From: Lates calcarifer
Lineage: Eukaryota > Chordata > Actinopteri > Centropomidae
Assembly: GCF_001640805.2 (NCBI RefSeq)
Contig: NC_066833.1
Location: 17,166,136 to 17,230,135, forward strand
Reading direction: 5' to 3'
DNA length: 64,000 nucleotides
Part shown: positions 34,759-47,059 of the stretch, one piece after another
How positions within the stretch are numbered: position 1 is the first letter of the stretch
Layout: each line of letters begins with the position of its first letter
Notes under the pieces: model-generated
Told to the model about the DNA's origin: nothing
Database searches by the model: none
Seen by the model: the letters and a program-made list of their open reading frames with translations, nothing else
Position numbers and translations under genes: made by a program

Positions 34759-36094
34759 TAGACGCGCTCCAGACTGACTGGAACAGTGGGGGTTGGAAAA
34801 ATGTAAAAGACCTGCACCGACTCTAATGACCTGGTATTCAAAGTTAGTGGGAAATGGTGACAGGGCAGGAGATGCAGCTGCTGCTGCAGCAGAGATTAAA
34901 ATAGAAACTGAATCTCATTTCCACCCTCAGGGAAAGCTATTGTGTGGAAATGTTAAAACTGTGTTGCAGGTGGCTGTCAGGTGCATTGAATAGACCACTG
35001 GATGATTTCATTCAAACTTGAGCACTAGATGGTTTGTATGATGTATACAAATAATGTACATATAAATTAATACATAGTTCATTCTTGAGGGTTGATATAG
35101 TAGTCTAACAAAAAAAGGTCAAGAAGGAACTTCATGGATGATGCTGTAGATGAGGTTAAAAGCTAGAACGTGGACCTTGAGTTTGGATTGGTTTGTCAAT
35201 TTAGCAACCGAGATTCAGATATGTCTTGGACATGTATACATTTAGAGACCAAACATGTACATACAAAGCCATAGACAGTAAAGACCTGTCTGCAGAGATA
35301 GAAGGCCACTGCTACATGGCATTTGGCTCAGTATTATATGTTGCAGTACAGTACACACTCCCAATTTATCACTTGAGTCTAACACTGCAACAAATTTGTG
35401 ATTATAAGTGTCAGTGTCGTATCCCCATTTATTCCTTGCTCTGTGAGTGCTATTGGACTCCTTGATGCCTCTTAATAAACAAATTTATCAGAGACTCATT
35501 GTGATGCAGAACCTGCTGAGACCATACACCCCTTTTATATTATTATCCACCAGGGTTTTTTTTTTTCAGACTGCACCTTTTTTGTTGACTTTGTTGTGAA
35601 GATGGATGATGACAGTAATATGATGTTGAAGATGTTTTTGATGTAAGAAACAGTGGGCAATAGACACCATGTAATGTATTATTACTCTCTCTAGCTGAGA
35701 TAAACTTTAGTTCATGTACATAATGACGCAAAAATGATATCACCAACATGTATAACCATTCAGATCATTTTTCATATGTACTTACAAGTGAGAATATCAG
35801 TGGGTTTTGATCATGTCTAGTGGTTCATAGTTTTCACAATGTAACAAGTAAGTTCAACCAAAAACTCACATTCACATCATAACAGAACACAGTATTTATC
35901 TCCCAACTATAACATTAAAACCCTAACAACGGGTAGCATTAGTATTCATTTAGCATTATTTATACAAGCCTGAGTCACAGAAATTAATCAGAAATTCTGC
36001 ACTAGGCATCAAACCAAGGTAAACCCACTAATGCAATACATATTCACCATACATAACTGTATAGGATATTTACAGATACAGGAATACCACAGTG

Positions 36095-36412
36095 TTAGTT
36101 AACCCTGTCATCTATATTTGGCCGCAAGTTCTCATCATCATCACCCTCTATGTTCTCTCTTGTGACACATTTGCAAAATCTTTTTGCATGCTGATCCATC
36201 TTTTGCAGTCTTCTGCAGATAATGTCCAGACATCCAGCATTATCTGCAGCCAAAAGGGATACCTGATCATGTAGCTGGTGGTCATAAACTTTCCACTTCC
36301 ATGAGGAAAAGTATTCCTCTGTGGAGTTGAGGAATGGAGCGTAAGGTGGAAGGAAAACTGACACCATCCTGGAGTGAGCAGTAAACCAGTTCTGAACTCA
36401 GTATAGAGAAAT
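36095..36412 (-). mobile_element. Transposase relic, Tc1/IS630-like DDE superfamily (C-terminal end)
   Basis: Minus-strand translation from about 36394 down reads WFTAHSRMVSVFLPPYAPFL, then NSTEEYFSSWKWKVYD. The LPPY(S/A)PFLNPIEE(F/Y)FS pattern is the last part of a DDE catalytic domain, including its final Glu. It continues with NAGCLDI and DDDENLRPNIDDR. Upstream, near 36395-36410, the frame is broken by a frameshift and stop. Only about 100 codons are recognisable; the first two catalytic Asp residues and both element ends are not seen. It is a dead fragment of a family common in fish. Confidence 0.75.
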
Positions 36413-37595
36413 GCATCAGGACTTCACTGGTTTGTCAGTTAAAAGTATGTGTTAATTCAAATAATTTGGTCGACACTCATCCAAAAGACCTTCACCCAAT
36501 GCTGTTGTGGCCCCAGAATGCCAAAGGCCCAGGATTATTGTCTGTTAATTGGTCTTTGCTGAATTAAATGCCCTTATGTTTAGGAATATGCATCAGTGGA
36601 TCCTGCTTTAATTTGATCCCTTAACCTCAAATACACAGTTTAGATGAAAACTAGAGGTTTTAAGCTCTCCGTTTGACAGATTAAAACTTTCTGATGATAT
36701 GAATTTATGAGATAAATGTACAGTGAGCTGAATGGAAACAAAGTTCTTTCACTCAACTGTAAATTAATAATATTCTAAGAATGTAATTATTCTTTGCATA
36801 CAAGTGTTTCTTCACCCTGTAGTGTTTAGTGTGAAGTTGGCTCATGATTTCATTTACTATTACATAAGTGGATAAGAGATCACTAAGAACATGGCAAAAA
36901 ATGTTGATTGCTTACATAACTAATCCAAAACAGCATTGTCTCTTGCCTTTTTCTCTCTTCAGCTCTCACTCATTTTTCATGCTCCTGCCGAAATGTTCAT
37001 CTTTGCCTCAGTTCCAAGTCAGTGCCTCCAGAGGATCTCTCTGAAGCTGCCAAGACACAGAGTGTGATTTCTACATCTCCAGTCCCACACCAGAGAGGCG
37101 TAGGAGACCTCTCTTCCTGCCAGCGAGAAGGTGGGCGAGCAGCAGACATGAAATAGAGACAAAAAAGAAAGAAAAAATCCCAGTTTCAGCTTTCTACCGC
37201 ACTGCTTGTCTTTTATCCCTGTCCCTGCGTGCAGCTACATACATGGAGGAGTGGGCTGAAGTGGAGGCACCAGTCCCAGCCAAAGCCCCAGGCCACCATC
37301 CATAAAAAAGGAGAGGAGAACCAGGGAATATGAAGCAATGAACGTTTTGTCATAGGACGAGATAGGTCCTACATCTTTATGATTGCATAATGTAGACAAA
37401 AGACTGTTCATTCATCAATAATCTGGGCCAGAGGGGTGGCCAGGTCTGGCATGAGCCTACAAGAGCTGAAAAGTTATAGGTACAGTAGTTGGCTTGTTAC
37501 TATCATGGATGGATTACAGATACTACCAGGCTTACCTGTTCAGTACAGGCCTAAAGCCCCTAGAGCAGATTCTGCAGGAGGTGACTACATGCAAA

Positions 37596-37715
37596 AAGAA
37601 ACTCAAAACCATCACCACAAAGTTACACAAAACAACTACAGAGAGGCAAAACACCACAAGGAGATGAAAAACAACCATGAAACCACAGAGACACAGAACA
37701 ACCACAAAGGGACAG
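37596..37715. repeat. Degenerate minisatellite (ACCACAAAG-type)
   Basis: Degenerate tandem units of about 18-24 nt built on AACCACAAAGxGACAxAAAAC recur about five times. The type is common in percomorph genomes. The 123-codon open frame across it (37436-37807) is a by-product of the repeat. Confidence 0.7.
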
Positions 37716-38740
37716 AAAACATCCCCACTTCTTTAAAACTGTGCCACAGTCCCCCCTCACTCGCCCAGTTCAAAGATTTCTGCACCCCTGGATTAATCCA
37801 TTCTTGAGATCTTGGTAGAGTGTGGTTTTCAAACAGTATCAATCTTCAGACGGAGACATACCATCAGTTTTCCCGTGATACATAATTCAGTTGTGGAACA
37901 ATCCACAAGTTGATTAGCATTACAGATCTCGTGTTGGCGATTACAGGGATGGAATAAATTCTCTGTGTGGACACTGTGTCCGAGTATTTTTTATTTTTTT
38001 CTTTTGGGCAGCAAAATCTGCATGATGATGCCAAGTTACTGTCACTTGCTTCCTTTGCCTGGTGACAAAACTGCAGCTTAAACTGATTTTCAGTTGGTAT
38101 TTCTGTGGCAGAGTTTTAGATGATCCTGCTGTGGGAATGGGGGAGTTGGCTATATTTGCAGAACTTATTCCTGGTGTTATCATGTGTTTGTACTTTTCAA
38201 GCCCCACAGAGCTAATGATCCTGCTGTCTGTTGCTCTTCATGTCACGACTGTGTGCCAAAGTGTTTCACTAATGCAAGTGAGATAAACCAAAGTCCATAG
38301 TGTTGTACTCTGAAAAGGAGAGCAGAATGTTTTTCAAATGTTTTGCAAAAGTGTCCTTGAGCAGAACAAAGAATCGCTGGCAGCTCTCGTGGATACTGTT
38401 GCATAGTTGACCCTGACCTCTTACCTCTTTAGATCAGTGTCACTTCATTGGTTATACAGTAGTAATGTTAATGCTGAATCCAAGCAACAAAGTGTCACCG
38501 GCGAGAATCAGTATTTTATGCAACTGAGCTTTGTTCAAACACACAGAACTTTATTTCAAATTCTAGCGGGGATCCCGGGCAGGCACAATGTTAAAGATGT
38601 GTTGTCAGATTTTACTTGGCTCTCACTTATCACCATAGGCCCACAAGGTCCAGTATCAATCAAGCTCTCTTCTTTTATACCCCATAAAATTCCTGATTTA
38701 CACATGTCATGTCCCCATTAAGGCCATAACCTGTGATGTG

Positions 38741-39280
38741 CAGTGGTGGAATGTACTATCCTCTACTCCACTTTATTTCAGAGGGAAATATTAACTTCAC
38801 TTTATTTGCTTAACAAATTTAATTCCGCTACTAGTTTCTTTTTAGATTACATTTTTATATTAAAACATACACTATGTTAAGCTTATAAAATGCAACAAAT
38901 TGTTAAAGATTAAACCAGTGGTTTCCAGCCCTTCACACAAAATGAGTGTCTAGTTGGGTCCTCTTCACATTTCAGAGTTGTACGCAGTAACACAACCCCT
39001 CCAAACTCCTGGGTTGGTTTCATTAAACAACTGTTTGAGGCACAAAAAGGTAAAATGGTCTGATATTTCAAAGATTGGAGAAAAGTTTGTAAATTGAATC
39101 TACATTTGTGTAACATAACTTCTTCTTCTCTTCCCTATTGATGATGTCAGGACTCTGTGCTGTGACCTGTAGTAGTTAAACCTATCCCCACATCAATTAG
39201 GTTTGAGTAATTGAGTTTTTTTACATTATGGTACTGGTACTTTATTTAGTAAAAGGATGTGGGTACTTCTTCCACCGCTG
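38741..39280 (+). mobile_element. 540-bp non-autonomous DNA element (MITE-like), family C
   Basis: Terminal inverted repeats are CAGTGGTGGAA at the left end and TTCCACCGCTG at the right end (11 bp, one mismatch). Internal landmarks are CTCCACTTTATTTCAGAGGGAAATATT, read here in pieces, and TTTAGTAAAAGGATGTGGGT, which fit a very common percomorph repeat. The middle part (about 38915-39110) looks like a different repeat inserted or exchanged. No target-site duplication is obvious. The right end lies only about 40 bp from a CTCF-like motif and about 200 bp from the farp1 CpG-rich promoter. Confidence 0.7.
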
Positions 39281-39299
39281 TCCTATAGCCTACGTGTAA

Positions 39300-39640
39300 C
39301 CAGAGATGTTCCAGCTGCTGCCGCTAGATGGTGCTGTTGCTCTACCGGGTTCCCACTGCCACTTCGAAGGTGGAGGTGCAGCACCTCCTTCATTGTCTGA
39401 GTATAGGCACCGGGAGTGAATCCGCCGCTCGGTTCAGTGTAATCCCGTCTCTCCACGGATCACTCGCTCAGTCGTCCGCCATGGCGACCGCAGAACGCCT
39501 CCTCTCCGGCGCGAGCAGCATCTAAAACTTATCTGGGATTCTTATTTTCCGCACTACCGCTGGACGTGGATGTAATAGGCTATCTCCTTTCAGCTGGGAC
39601 GTACATAACGCGTGCATAAGCCCGCATTTCGAGAGAAGGG
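39300..39640 (+). promoter_or_regulatory. farp1: farp1 CpG-rich promoter and probable non-coding exon 1
   Basis: CpG density rises sharply between about 39320 and 39620, after 12 kb of AT-rich DNA. A CTCF-like site (CCGCTAGATGGTGCT, one base off the core consensus) is at 39321-39335. A good splice donor, GGG|GTAAGA, is at 39641, so a non-coding first exon ending at 39640 is likely. A short upstream ORF, MATAERLLSGASSI (39481-39525), would be in this leader. A second perfect donor, CAG|GTGAGT, is at 40019. The first coding exon follows at 42759. The assignment to farp1 rests on position and orientation. Confidence 0.5.
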
Positions 39641-40664
39641 GTAAGAAATCGTGCAGTCCTCTCCTGGTTGTGTTGCTCTTAAGGGAAGTGATTCAACTTG
39701 TTTGAGGAGATTAGGGTTAAGTCCTGGGAGTATCTTTGCCGTGTTGTTTTGTGATCCCGTGGATTTCGAGGGAGGGAAATAACTATCATTCTGTGTGAAA
39801 ATCCTCATTTGAGGCCAGTAAGTGTCCTTCCTGTCCTCCAGTGTGGGTTGCATTGCACAAGATATACCTTAAAGCTGTATGGATGTGTGCCGACGCTGCG
39901 GTCTCTGGTGTTTCAGAGCTGTAAAATGCTTCGTGCCGGGAGTGACATGTATATGATCGAAATGTTGCCGGGAAGTGTGCGTTTTACGTATGCCACTTAG
40001 TTTCCAGAGGCTTTCCAGGTGAGTCCAGGCGGTGCATTCATGTCACATCTACTGTACTGGCTGATAATGTCCTGAGGATTACAGCAGCCTGCTCTATTAA
40101 CCTACATTACATTAATGGTGAGATCACACTACCAGACCGTGTGAGGTGAGACTACACGGAGGGAAGGACCTCACTCAGTGCTGGATTTCACCATTTACTG
40201 CACTGTTTTCTCAGTCATCATTCTGGCTCTCTTCCAGAGGCTCTTAAATGGCAGCCCAGCTCTGGTTGCAACACGCATGTATCCTGTTGGCTGTCATTCT
40301 TTTCACTTAATGAACACATGTCACGTTGCCAATAATAGAGTGGGAACTCATATTTATTCACGCAATGCCAGCCACACCCAAGTATCAGTGTCTTGTGTTG
40401 CAGAACACAGAGGAAATTGAGCTCTTTTTTTTGTTGTATTGGAGCTTCCTCCAGGTAGACAGCTGGCTGTATGAGCCCCAGCCTCTGGCCATTCAGCTGT
40501 CACTAAAGGATTCCAGCTGTGCAGCATTGGACCGCATTGAGAGGCCCCTGTGTGCTCCTGCACACAGAGGAGCCACTGTTACAACCCTGGAGACTCTATA
40601 AGCCAGCAGTCACAGCTCCATGTTACACTCTTGTGGGGAATTTCGAGCAAACAAGTTCAAAGAT

Positions 40665-40688
40665 GGGGTCGGGGTCGGGGGGGGGGGG
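40665..40688. repeat. G-rich run (GGGGTC repeats and long G tract)
   Basis: Two GGGGTC units followed by a run of about 12 G. It could form a G-quadruplex. Confidence 0.8.
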
Positions 40689-41420
40689 TGTCATCCTGAG
40701 AAACACTCTGGGGTCTGTAAACGTCCCTCTGGTGTTGTATAAATGGCGACCGTGCTTTATGTCACACTCTGGCCCTGGGAACAAGGTGCCAGCTGTACAA
40801 CTGGTGCCTTATTTGTGTGTTTGTTTGGACCTGAGTTACCTATTCAGAGGAGCACACACAGACCTAGACTCATGACTGGTTGATTCATGATCCCCGGTGC
40901 AGGGGAGGGGATGTGTGGGCTGAAATAATCACTGTCTGCTCTTTCACTGGCCTCTGTTTCACTGGTGCTTTGTTTGAAGAGTGTCCGGTTACGTGGCATG
41001 CATGTGTAGGTCATACAAGACATGAATTTACAGACTCGACATGAGACACTTGCCAATAATCAAGGCAAGGGCCTGCTGAGTGATGTCTGCATGAGGATCA
41101 GATGTCATAAACGACTGGGCTTGAATTGAAAAATATGCCTGTTTCCATTCACGCCTCCTAGTGACAGTGTTGGGTCTGGTTTCCATCAACCCAAGGGAGT
41201 GTTAGTCTGCACCTCAGCTGGAAAACTCCAACATCTCGCACCCATTGCTCTGTGATGACAGTGCACAGACAGGTGCAAATGATGAAAACATGTTTTCTGA
41301 ACTCAGTGGCTTTATGGTTGGGGTTTAAACAGCATCTTATTAAATCTGAATACACTTATTGAATCCCTTTTTAGGTCTTCCATTGAGCTGAGAAGGCAGG
41401 TATGCAACCAGCTAGGTAGT

Positions 41421-41500
41421 AGTGCTGAAATGATTTGTCGATCCACAGAAAATAATTGCCAAAAATTTTGATAATCGAGCAGTTCCAAATCATTCATCAA
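41421..41500 (-). repeat. Dispersed repeat family A, truncated copy 3
   Basis: A short reverse-orientation fragment, AGTGCTGAAATGATTTGTCG followed by ACAGAAAATAATTGCC and TTTTGATAATCGA. Only one end of the family consensus is present. Confidence 0.6.
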
Positions 41501-42758
41501 GAGTTGCAGCTTGTCAGCCTCATGACATCTTATTTTATTCATAAAATTCCACCCCAACTACAGTCTGCAGTGTTTGGAAACTTTTCACTGTGCCTCTCCT
41601 AATCATGAGGCTGACCATCATCAGACACAATTTAGCGCATCCACCGTCCTTGGCCTATTTTCTCCATGCACTCTGCTGGATTGCATTATCCACTCCTTTG
41701 AAATGCCTTATTCAGCTTGCAGCTTAAACTTGGCAGCAGTCATTCACCTCTGCGGCAGCTGAACAACTGCCCACTGGCTTCAGTACTCTGATGAACCACT
41801 TGGTTAGGTCTCAGGATGACATCGGCCTGCTGGAATGTGCAATGAAGAGAGAATTAAGCAGGACAGCAGGGCCTGGAGGGATCTGGCTGTGGATATGTGG
41901 GGGGTGGGGGGTGTTTAAACGGAGGCCTGCTCATGTGTCAACCCACAATGAGTGAGTCCATGACTTTGTCTAAACGCAGCCCTCCACCTGGGACAAATAC
42001 AAACTGAGTGACGCTGCAGATTACTGCAGATTCTGTACCTCAGCCTGTATTTGAATATCAGATGGGAACCAGTGGTCAGACATATCCTCTCAGTCCTGTC
42101 AGATGAACCTATGTATTGACAATGCTGTTTATTTACAGTATAATCTATCATGTACCGTAACCATCATTCCATTGTTTTAGCTAACTGTTTAGACCTCTGC
42201 TTGATTGCTAACTAGGTTTAATGCTCTCCGACCATGTGATATTCAGGTGTTACAGCTGACTCAATACGTGAATAATAACTAACTCATGAAGGTATTCACC
42301 ACTCAGACAGTTTGCATTACATGTTTGACCTGATGCCCTTGGGACCTGTTAAAACCTAACTAAGTGTATGTCTGGGTGTGTTTGGCCCTAATGTCTTGCT
42401 TATACAACTTCTCAAATCAATTGTCATTGTATTGACTCTTTGATTTTACACTCTGGCCCCATGACTCGTTTGTCAAATCAAATTAATCCTGCCTGATTTG
42501 TACTTTGAAATCAAGAACATGCTTGAATCTCTTTTTACAGTAATTGGTTCTCCCACAGGCAGCAATTATCAGACATTAGCAGAGAGTGCAAATACTACGG
42601 TTGCAATTACCCTGTTAGTGTGACATGGAAGGTTGTGCAGCCTGTCCTCTGGGCCCTAATGCATTCATTCTGTTTTACCTACTGCACCACTGATGCTCTG
42701 TAAAAGCAGGTTTTTTACTATTGTATCTTTGACCTTTCTGTCTGGAACATCTCTGCAG

Positions 42759-42965
42759 GCTGGGCAGTGTTCAGTGCAACGCACCATGGCAGAGCTAGAG
42801 CCAGAGCCAATGGCCTCTGGAGCAGGGCAGCGTCTTGGCGCCCCAGAGACTCTTGGCATCAGTACGTTGGACCCCGGGCACAGACCTCCGGCCATGCCCC
42901 CTGGACGACATGTCACCATCAGGGTCCGTATGTTGGACGACACAGAGGAGCTCTTTGACATCTCG
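42759..42965 (+). CDS. farp1: farp1 first coding exon (FERM/RhoGEF/PH protein, N-terminus)
   Basis: The acceptor CTCTGCAG ends at 42758. There are 27 nt of 5' UTR, then ATG at 42786 in a strong Kozak context (CACCATGG), and 60 codons to 42965 before the donor GTGAGT at 42966 (phase 0). The peptide MAELEPEPMASGAG, QRLGAPETLGISTLDPG, then HVTIRVRMLDDTEELFDIS matches the FARP1 N-terminus (RLGAPE, GISTL, KxVxIxxxMLDDTxExF from memory). The last part is the first strand of the FERM F1 lobe. FARP1 is a membrane-associated Rho-family guanine-nucleotide exchange factor with FERM, DH and two PH domains, acting in dendrite and synapse formation. Only about 5% of the protein is in the window. FARP2 is less likely given the GISTL block and synteny. 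Confidence 0.9.
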
Positions 42966-45900
42966 GTGAGTCCTTACTGCTGTCTTGCCCAGACCTGTTT
43001 CTTGGTGGGAATACTAATGCCAGAATGTGACTCTTCATTATTGCACAATAGCCAAGAAGCATTTCCAAATATTCGTCATAGCAGCAGCAGTCTGGTAGCA
43101 GGTTGGCATGGCAACTGCATGGTGTTGAATACATGGATAAACTGGAGGGATCTTTTTCACACTGTCAGGATTCTTCCCGTCTATTGTGGTGGAATTTCTG
43201 ATTATTGCTTCCAAACATCACAAACTATCTCAGACTTCTGTCACTGCTGTCAGTTTTTCTTCCACTGTGACCTCCTGACAACCTCTCCGGTTGTCTTTGG
43301 AAACCATGAACACCATTATATTCCCATGTTGGCACACTGGAGTGTAGATGATTTGTGAGAACTATTGGTGCTTTCCTAGATTAGGAAGGGAGAGCAGGCA
43401 GGTACACAAGACACAGACCAGGACTTTTTCTGTGCTTTTGAATGAGAGGAGCCACTATTTGAATTCCATTCATAATTTCAGGATTTAGAGGATTAACTTT
43501 CTCATCACAGAGATCTAAATTGAGATACTGGTCTAATCCATTTGCACAGATTATGTAAAAGTGGAGCTAAAATTAGATATAGATACTGATTGTCAATTGC
43601 ACATTATTATATGCTTATAATACTTAATAATGCATTCAAAGTAATTGGATATAATTCCAAATAATTAAAGGACTCTGGAAATATATGTTTTACCCTTAGC
43701 CTTTGTAAAGGGTAAGGCATGTGATATTTTGTATCTTTCTTGCCAAAATATATCACAACACACTGAGTGACAAGTACCTTTACTATCATGAGCATGGGAG
43801 TGCCGTAGTTTATTTTGGTGCGGTCCCACATAAACTGTCCTGCTTCTGTAAATACTTTCGAGTTCACCAGGGGTATGTAACTCCATGACTGAAAATAGTA
43901 CCCAACAAAAGCACCATTTACACCAGTCTGAGAGGTGTTTGCTAAAAACTACAGTGCCTAGCTGTTTTAGGAAATTTTAGGAAAAATGTTTGTGACCAGT
44001 TTTTATATATTTACTTATTCCATAGTAACCAATCAGCCATGGACCGTGTAGGAAAGTCAAATAAGTAAAGAAAGATGGACAAAGACATTGTTGGTTTTGG
44101 TCTTTATGTGGAAATTGTTGATGGTAGAAAAATATCTAAAATAACGCCAGCCTTATATGTTGATATGGTGATAAGATACACTGTACATTTCCTCCAGCAT
44201 TCCACTTAACATGTGGTGTTTTTGAAAGGTGCCCTCAGATCTTGATTTAATGGCAGAACTATAGGGTGGAGTAAGTGGAAAAGACTGTTATTTGTCTTGG
44301 AATAGAAGAAGTAGTCATATTCTGTGACCACAATCCTTCCTGCCTGGAGCAGATGAGGGAGATGAGTAGATGGAGGAAAGTGGAAAGTGGTGATGGAGAG
44401 AAACAGATTCAGCAGCAGTCACAGAAGACCTGTTTAATGTGTATGAATGGGGTTCGGCAGTAAAGCTGCTGACTTTTACTGACAGTTAGTGAGTGTGCAG
44501 TGCAGGGTAGATGTGTCCTTCTGGCTGTTTCCCAAGGCAGTATGAGTAAATGTTGTTCCTAAAGCTGGCGCCCTGTGCATGACTGCTAATCTTTCTTGTG
44601 GTATCATGTGTTGCACTAAATACTTCAGGTTCACTAGATTCTCACATTGAGATCCCTGTTGATCACCCTAATTTGACCTACATTATTTAGGCATTAAAGC
44701 TTAATTTGTAGACAAGACAATATTCCTGGGAATGTGCAGCTCACTGACTGTACTGTTTTGTTTTGTTCTGCATCTGCCTTTTCTAACAATAGGACAATCA
44801 CTTTTCCCATCCTGGCCTTTCAAAATTGAATATCATCCAGACAGTGATGCCTACATCTGATATGAGGTAGAGCAGGTGAGGAAGGGATTTTATTCAGCCT
44901 GCTTCAGGGCTCATAATCTGTAAAAACCTGCAGTGAAGCTAGGCTCTCTAAGGCTCTCTAAGGAGATATCAACCTTGAGTTTTGTTAGCAAAGAGTGGGT
45001 TTTTATAGTGTTTTAGTGTCCCAAAAACTGCTAGCTCTCCAAAGGTCTGCATCCTCTTCTGGTTTCCTCTTTCCACTGTGAGTTTGATGCACATATACAG
45101 AGATTACAAAACAGCAGCTTTATAGTGTGATTTTTGGCTGCACGTTTGAACAAATGTTGCACAGGAGGGGTGATGCATACATGAACCTGGCTCTAAAGCA
45201 TAGTTGGCCTTGTTGTGGTCCTTGCCGAACAGCAATGGCATGGTTGAGCTGTAGTGATGATGAGCTGAATAAACCTTTTTGTCACTGCAGCAGGCAGGCA
45301 AGAGGCTACTCAGGAGAGGGTAACAAAAGGCCCCTGCTAACAGAAAGCTTTATTCATGCTCAATTTAACACACATCATATCCTCTATCTCAAGACAGCGC
45401 TTGAGATAAAAATCTCAGTGGAGTTTGATATTGTTTTTTTCCAGAGGTGTCCAAGGAGAACATTTTCCTCAGTCAAGGCATCATAATCAGAGTGGAAAGA
45501 TCTGTTATCTTAAAAAAAAAAAAATCAGTACAAAACAGGAAACATGCTCCAGTTTTCATTTTTAGTCCAGTGTTACAGTTGTTTCCTTTCTCACAATATA
45601 TGAAAATTTTATTCACTGGGTTAAGCTATAAAGCTAATAAGATATATTGCATTACAGATGTATCCATTTGATGAAGACGTGTCCCCTTTGAGGGCAAAGA
45701 CACGTCACAAGAATTTGACTTGGCAAGGGCATTTCTTGTGAGCTGCTTAAACTACTGTTTTGCGTCATCTAATTCCATCCCCCAAAACTCAAGTTTTTTG
45801 GTCCACCTGAGACAGAGGGTACAAAAAACATACGTCAACTTGGCTCAGATCCTGTCAATATTAATCTCTCCCCTGCAGCAGTGAAGTGAGATAACTGCAT

Positions 45901-47059
45901 GGTCTACAAAACACAATTGTCAAACAATTATCTCGTCTTTTTTATTTCGCAACAGGAACATATAGCATTGTTGGAGAAGTAGCATCTGATGATTTTATAG
46001 TCAAAGTGACCCAAGGCAGGAATTTTTGTTTTATGTCTCTTTAAGAAACGACCCAGCCTCACCCTGTCATTGATACTGAAGGCGTCAGTTCAGTTCCTCT
46101 GGTTCAGAGGGGTAAGTTTCCACCTCAGCGGGCAGAGTATCAGATGGTTGAGAAACAAAAAGGGGCCATCGAGCCATCTCGTGGGTCACATACCATGCTG
46201 TGGCCTACTTAGCACTCTGGCTGTGAACACATTTGTGTTGATGCTGATGATGTTTGGCTCCACAAACCTGGACAACAGTGGACTGGCACTGATTTTAAAA
46301 AGCACACTTGAGCCAGTATATCACTCTGGTTACACCTTTTCATCATTGATTTTTAAGGATTTAAAAAGTGAAATTGGAGGCTTGCTTCTGCTCATTTTAC
46401 TCATGTAGAGTTCACTAGAGCAGGAAATCCACTGTACCGATCAGTCTGTAGTCCTCAGGCTAACATGTTGCTGATGGCTGGTGGAAGCTCTGCAGAAGTT
46501 GTCTGTGAAGATTGAGATTGTAGCATGGATTTAGGTGGGGGATGGGATGATGATGACAGAGCAGAGGGAGCTCTTGATGCTCATTCCTGTGAATGAAGGG
46601 AACAGTCAGGCTCCATTAGTCAAACCTTACTGGTAGAATACTAACAAATACAACCCTAACAATGAACATTCCACATCCTATTCAGGACTGACATAAGCAA
46701 CACAGGCATTCACCATTAGAAATTCAGACACATACTGTATCTCTCACTTTACACTACTACTTCTGTTCTTTCTCTCTGAGTATAATGAGCCACTGAGGAC
46801 TGCAGTCTGTCCTCTCCAGCCATGGCTTTATATTATCCATTACCGTCATGGCACAGCCCCTTTTAAAAGACTACTATGCAGAGAAAGATCCTGAATTCAT
46901 TAATTACAAACTCCTTCATCTCTTGGCGTTTTCATTTGCTTTAGATATGAGATTTTTACCTAGCACAGTCTCATTAGACTACAACATGTTAGTTTTGCTT
47001 TCCAAATTACCAATAAAGTCAACAGCAAATTAATACATAGGCATAAGTAAAACATATTT

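Larger units (their letters stand above)
26521..39290. other. rap2a-farp1 intergenic region, no gene recognised
   Basis: About 12.8 kb without a supported exon on either strand. IPO5 sequences (HEAT-repeat importin) were looked for because IPO5 sits between RAP2A and FARP1 in human; none were seen. Contents that I can name are a hairpin (26949-26981), TC and TG microsatellites, a TTAGGG-like degenerate repeat (32100-32365), a transposase relic (36095-36412), a minisatellite (37596-37715) and an inverted-repeat element (38741-39280). Stretches 27500-32000 and 32400-36000 look single-copy to me apart from these. They could contain enhancers, which cannot be judged from one sequence. Confidence 0.65.
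39641..42758 (+). other. farp1: farp1 intron 1 (inferred)
   Basis: About 3.1 kb between the presumed non-coding exon and the first coding exon. It holds a G-run (40665-40688) and a truncated family A repeat (41421-41500). An alternative donor (CAG|GTGAGT) at 40019 means the first exon could extend to 40018 or that there is a second leader exon. No protein-coding signal is seen; the open frame at 40519-40875 is not recognisable. Confidence 0.5.

Noticed and set aside
42693..43358. 221-codon open frame on the + strand
   Set aside because: It contains the real farp1 coding exon but reads from the upstream intron through the acceptor and past the GTGAGT donor at 42966. The flanking residues have no family resemblance.
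43665..43886. Minus-strand frames of 73 and 86 codons in farp1 intron 2, considered as a transposase fragment
   Set aside because: No conserved motif of hAT, Tc1 or other transposases could be recognised, so it is left as plain intron.
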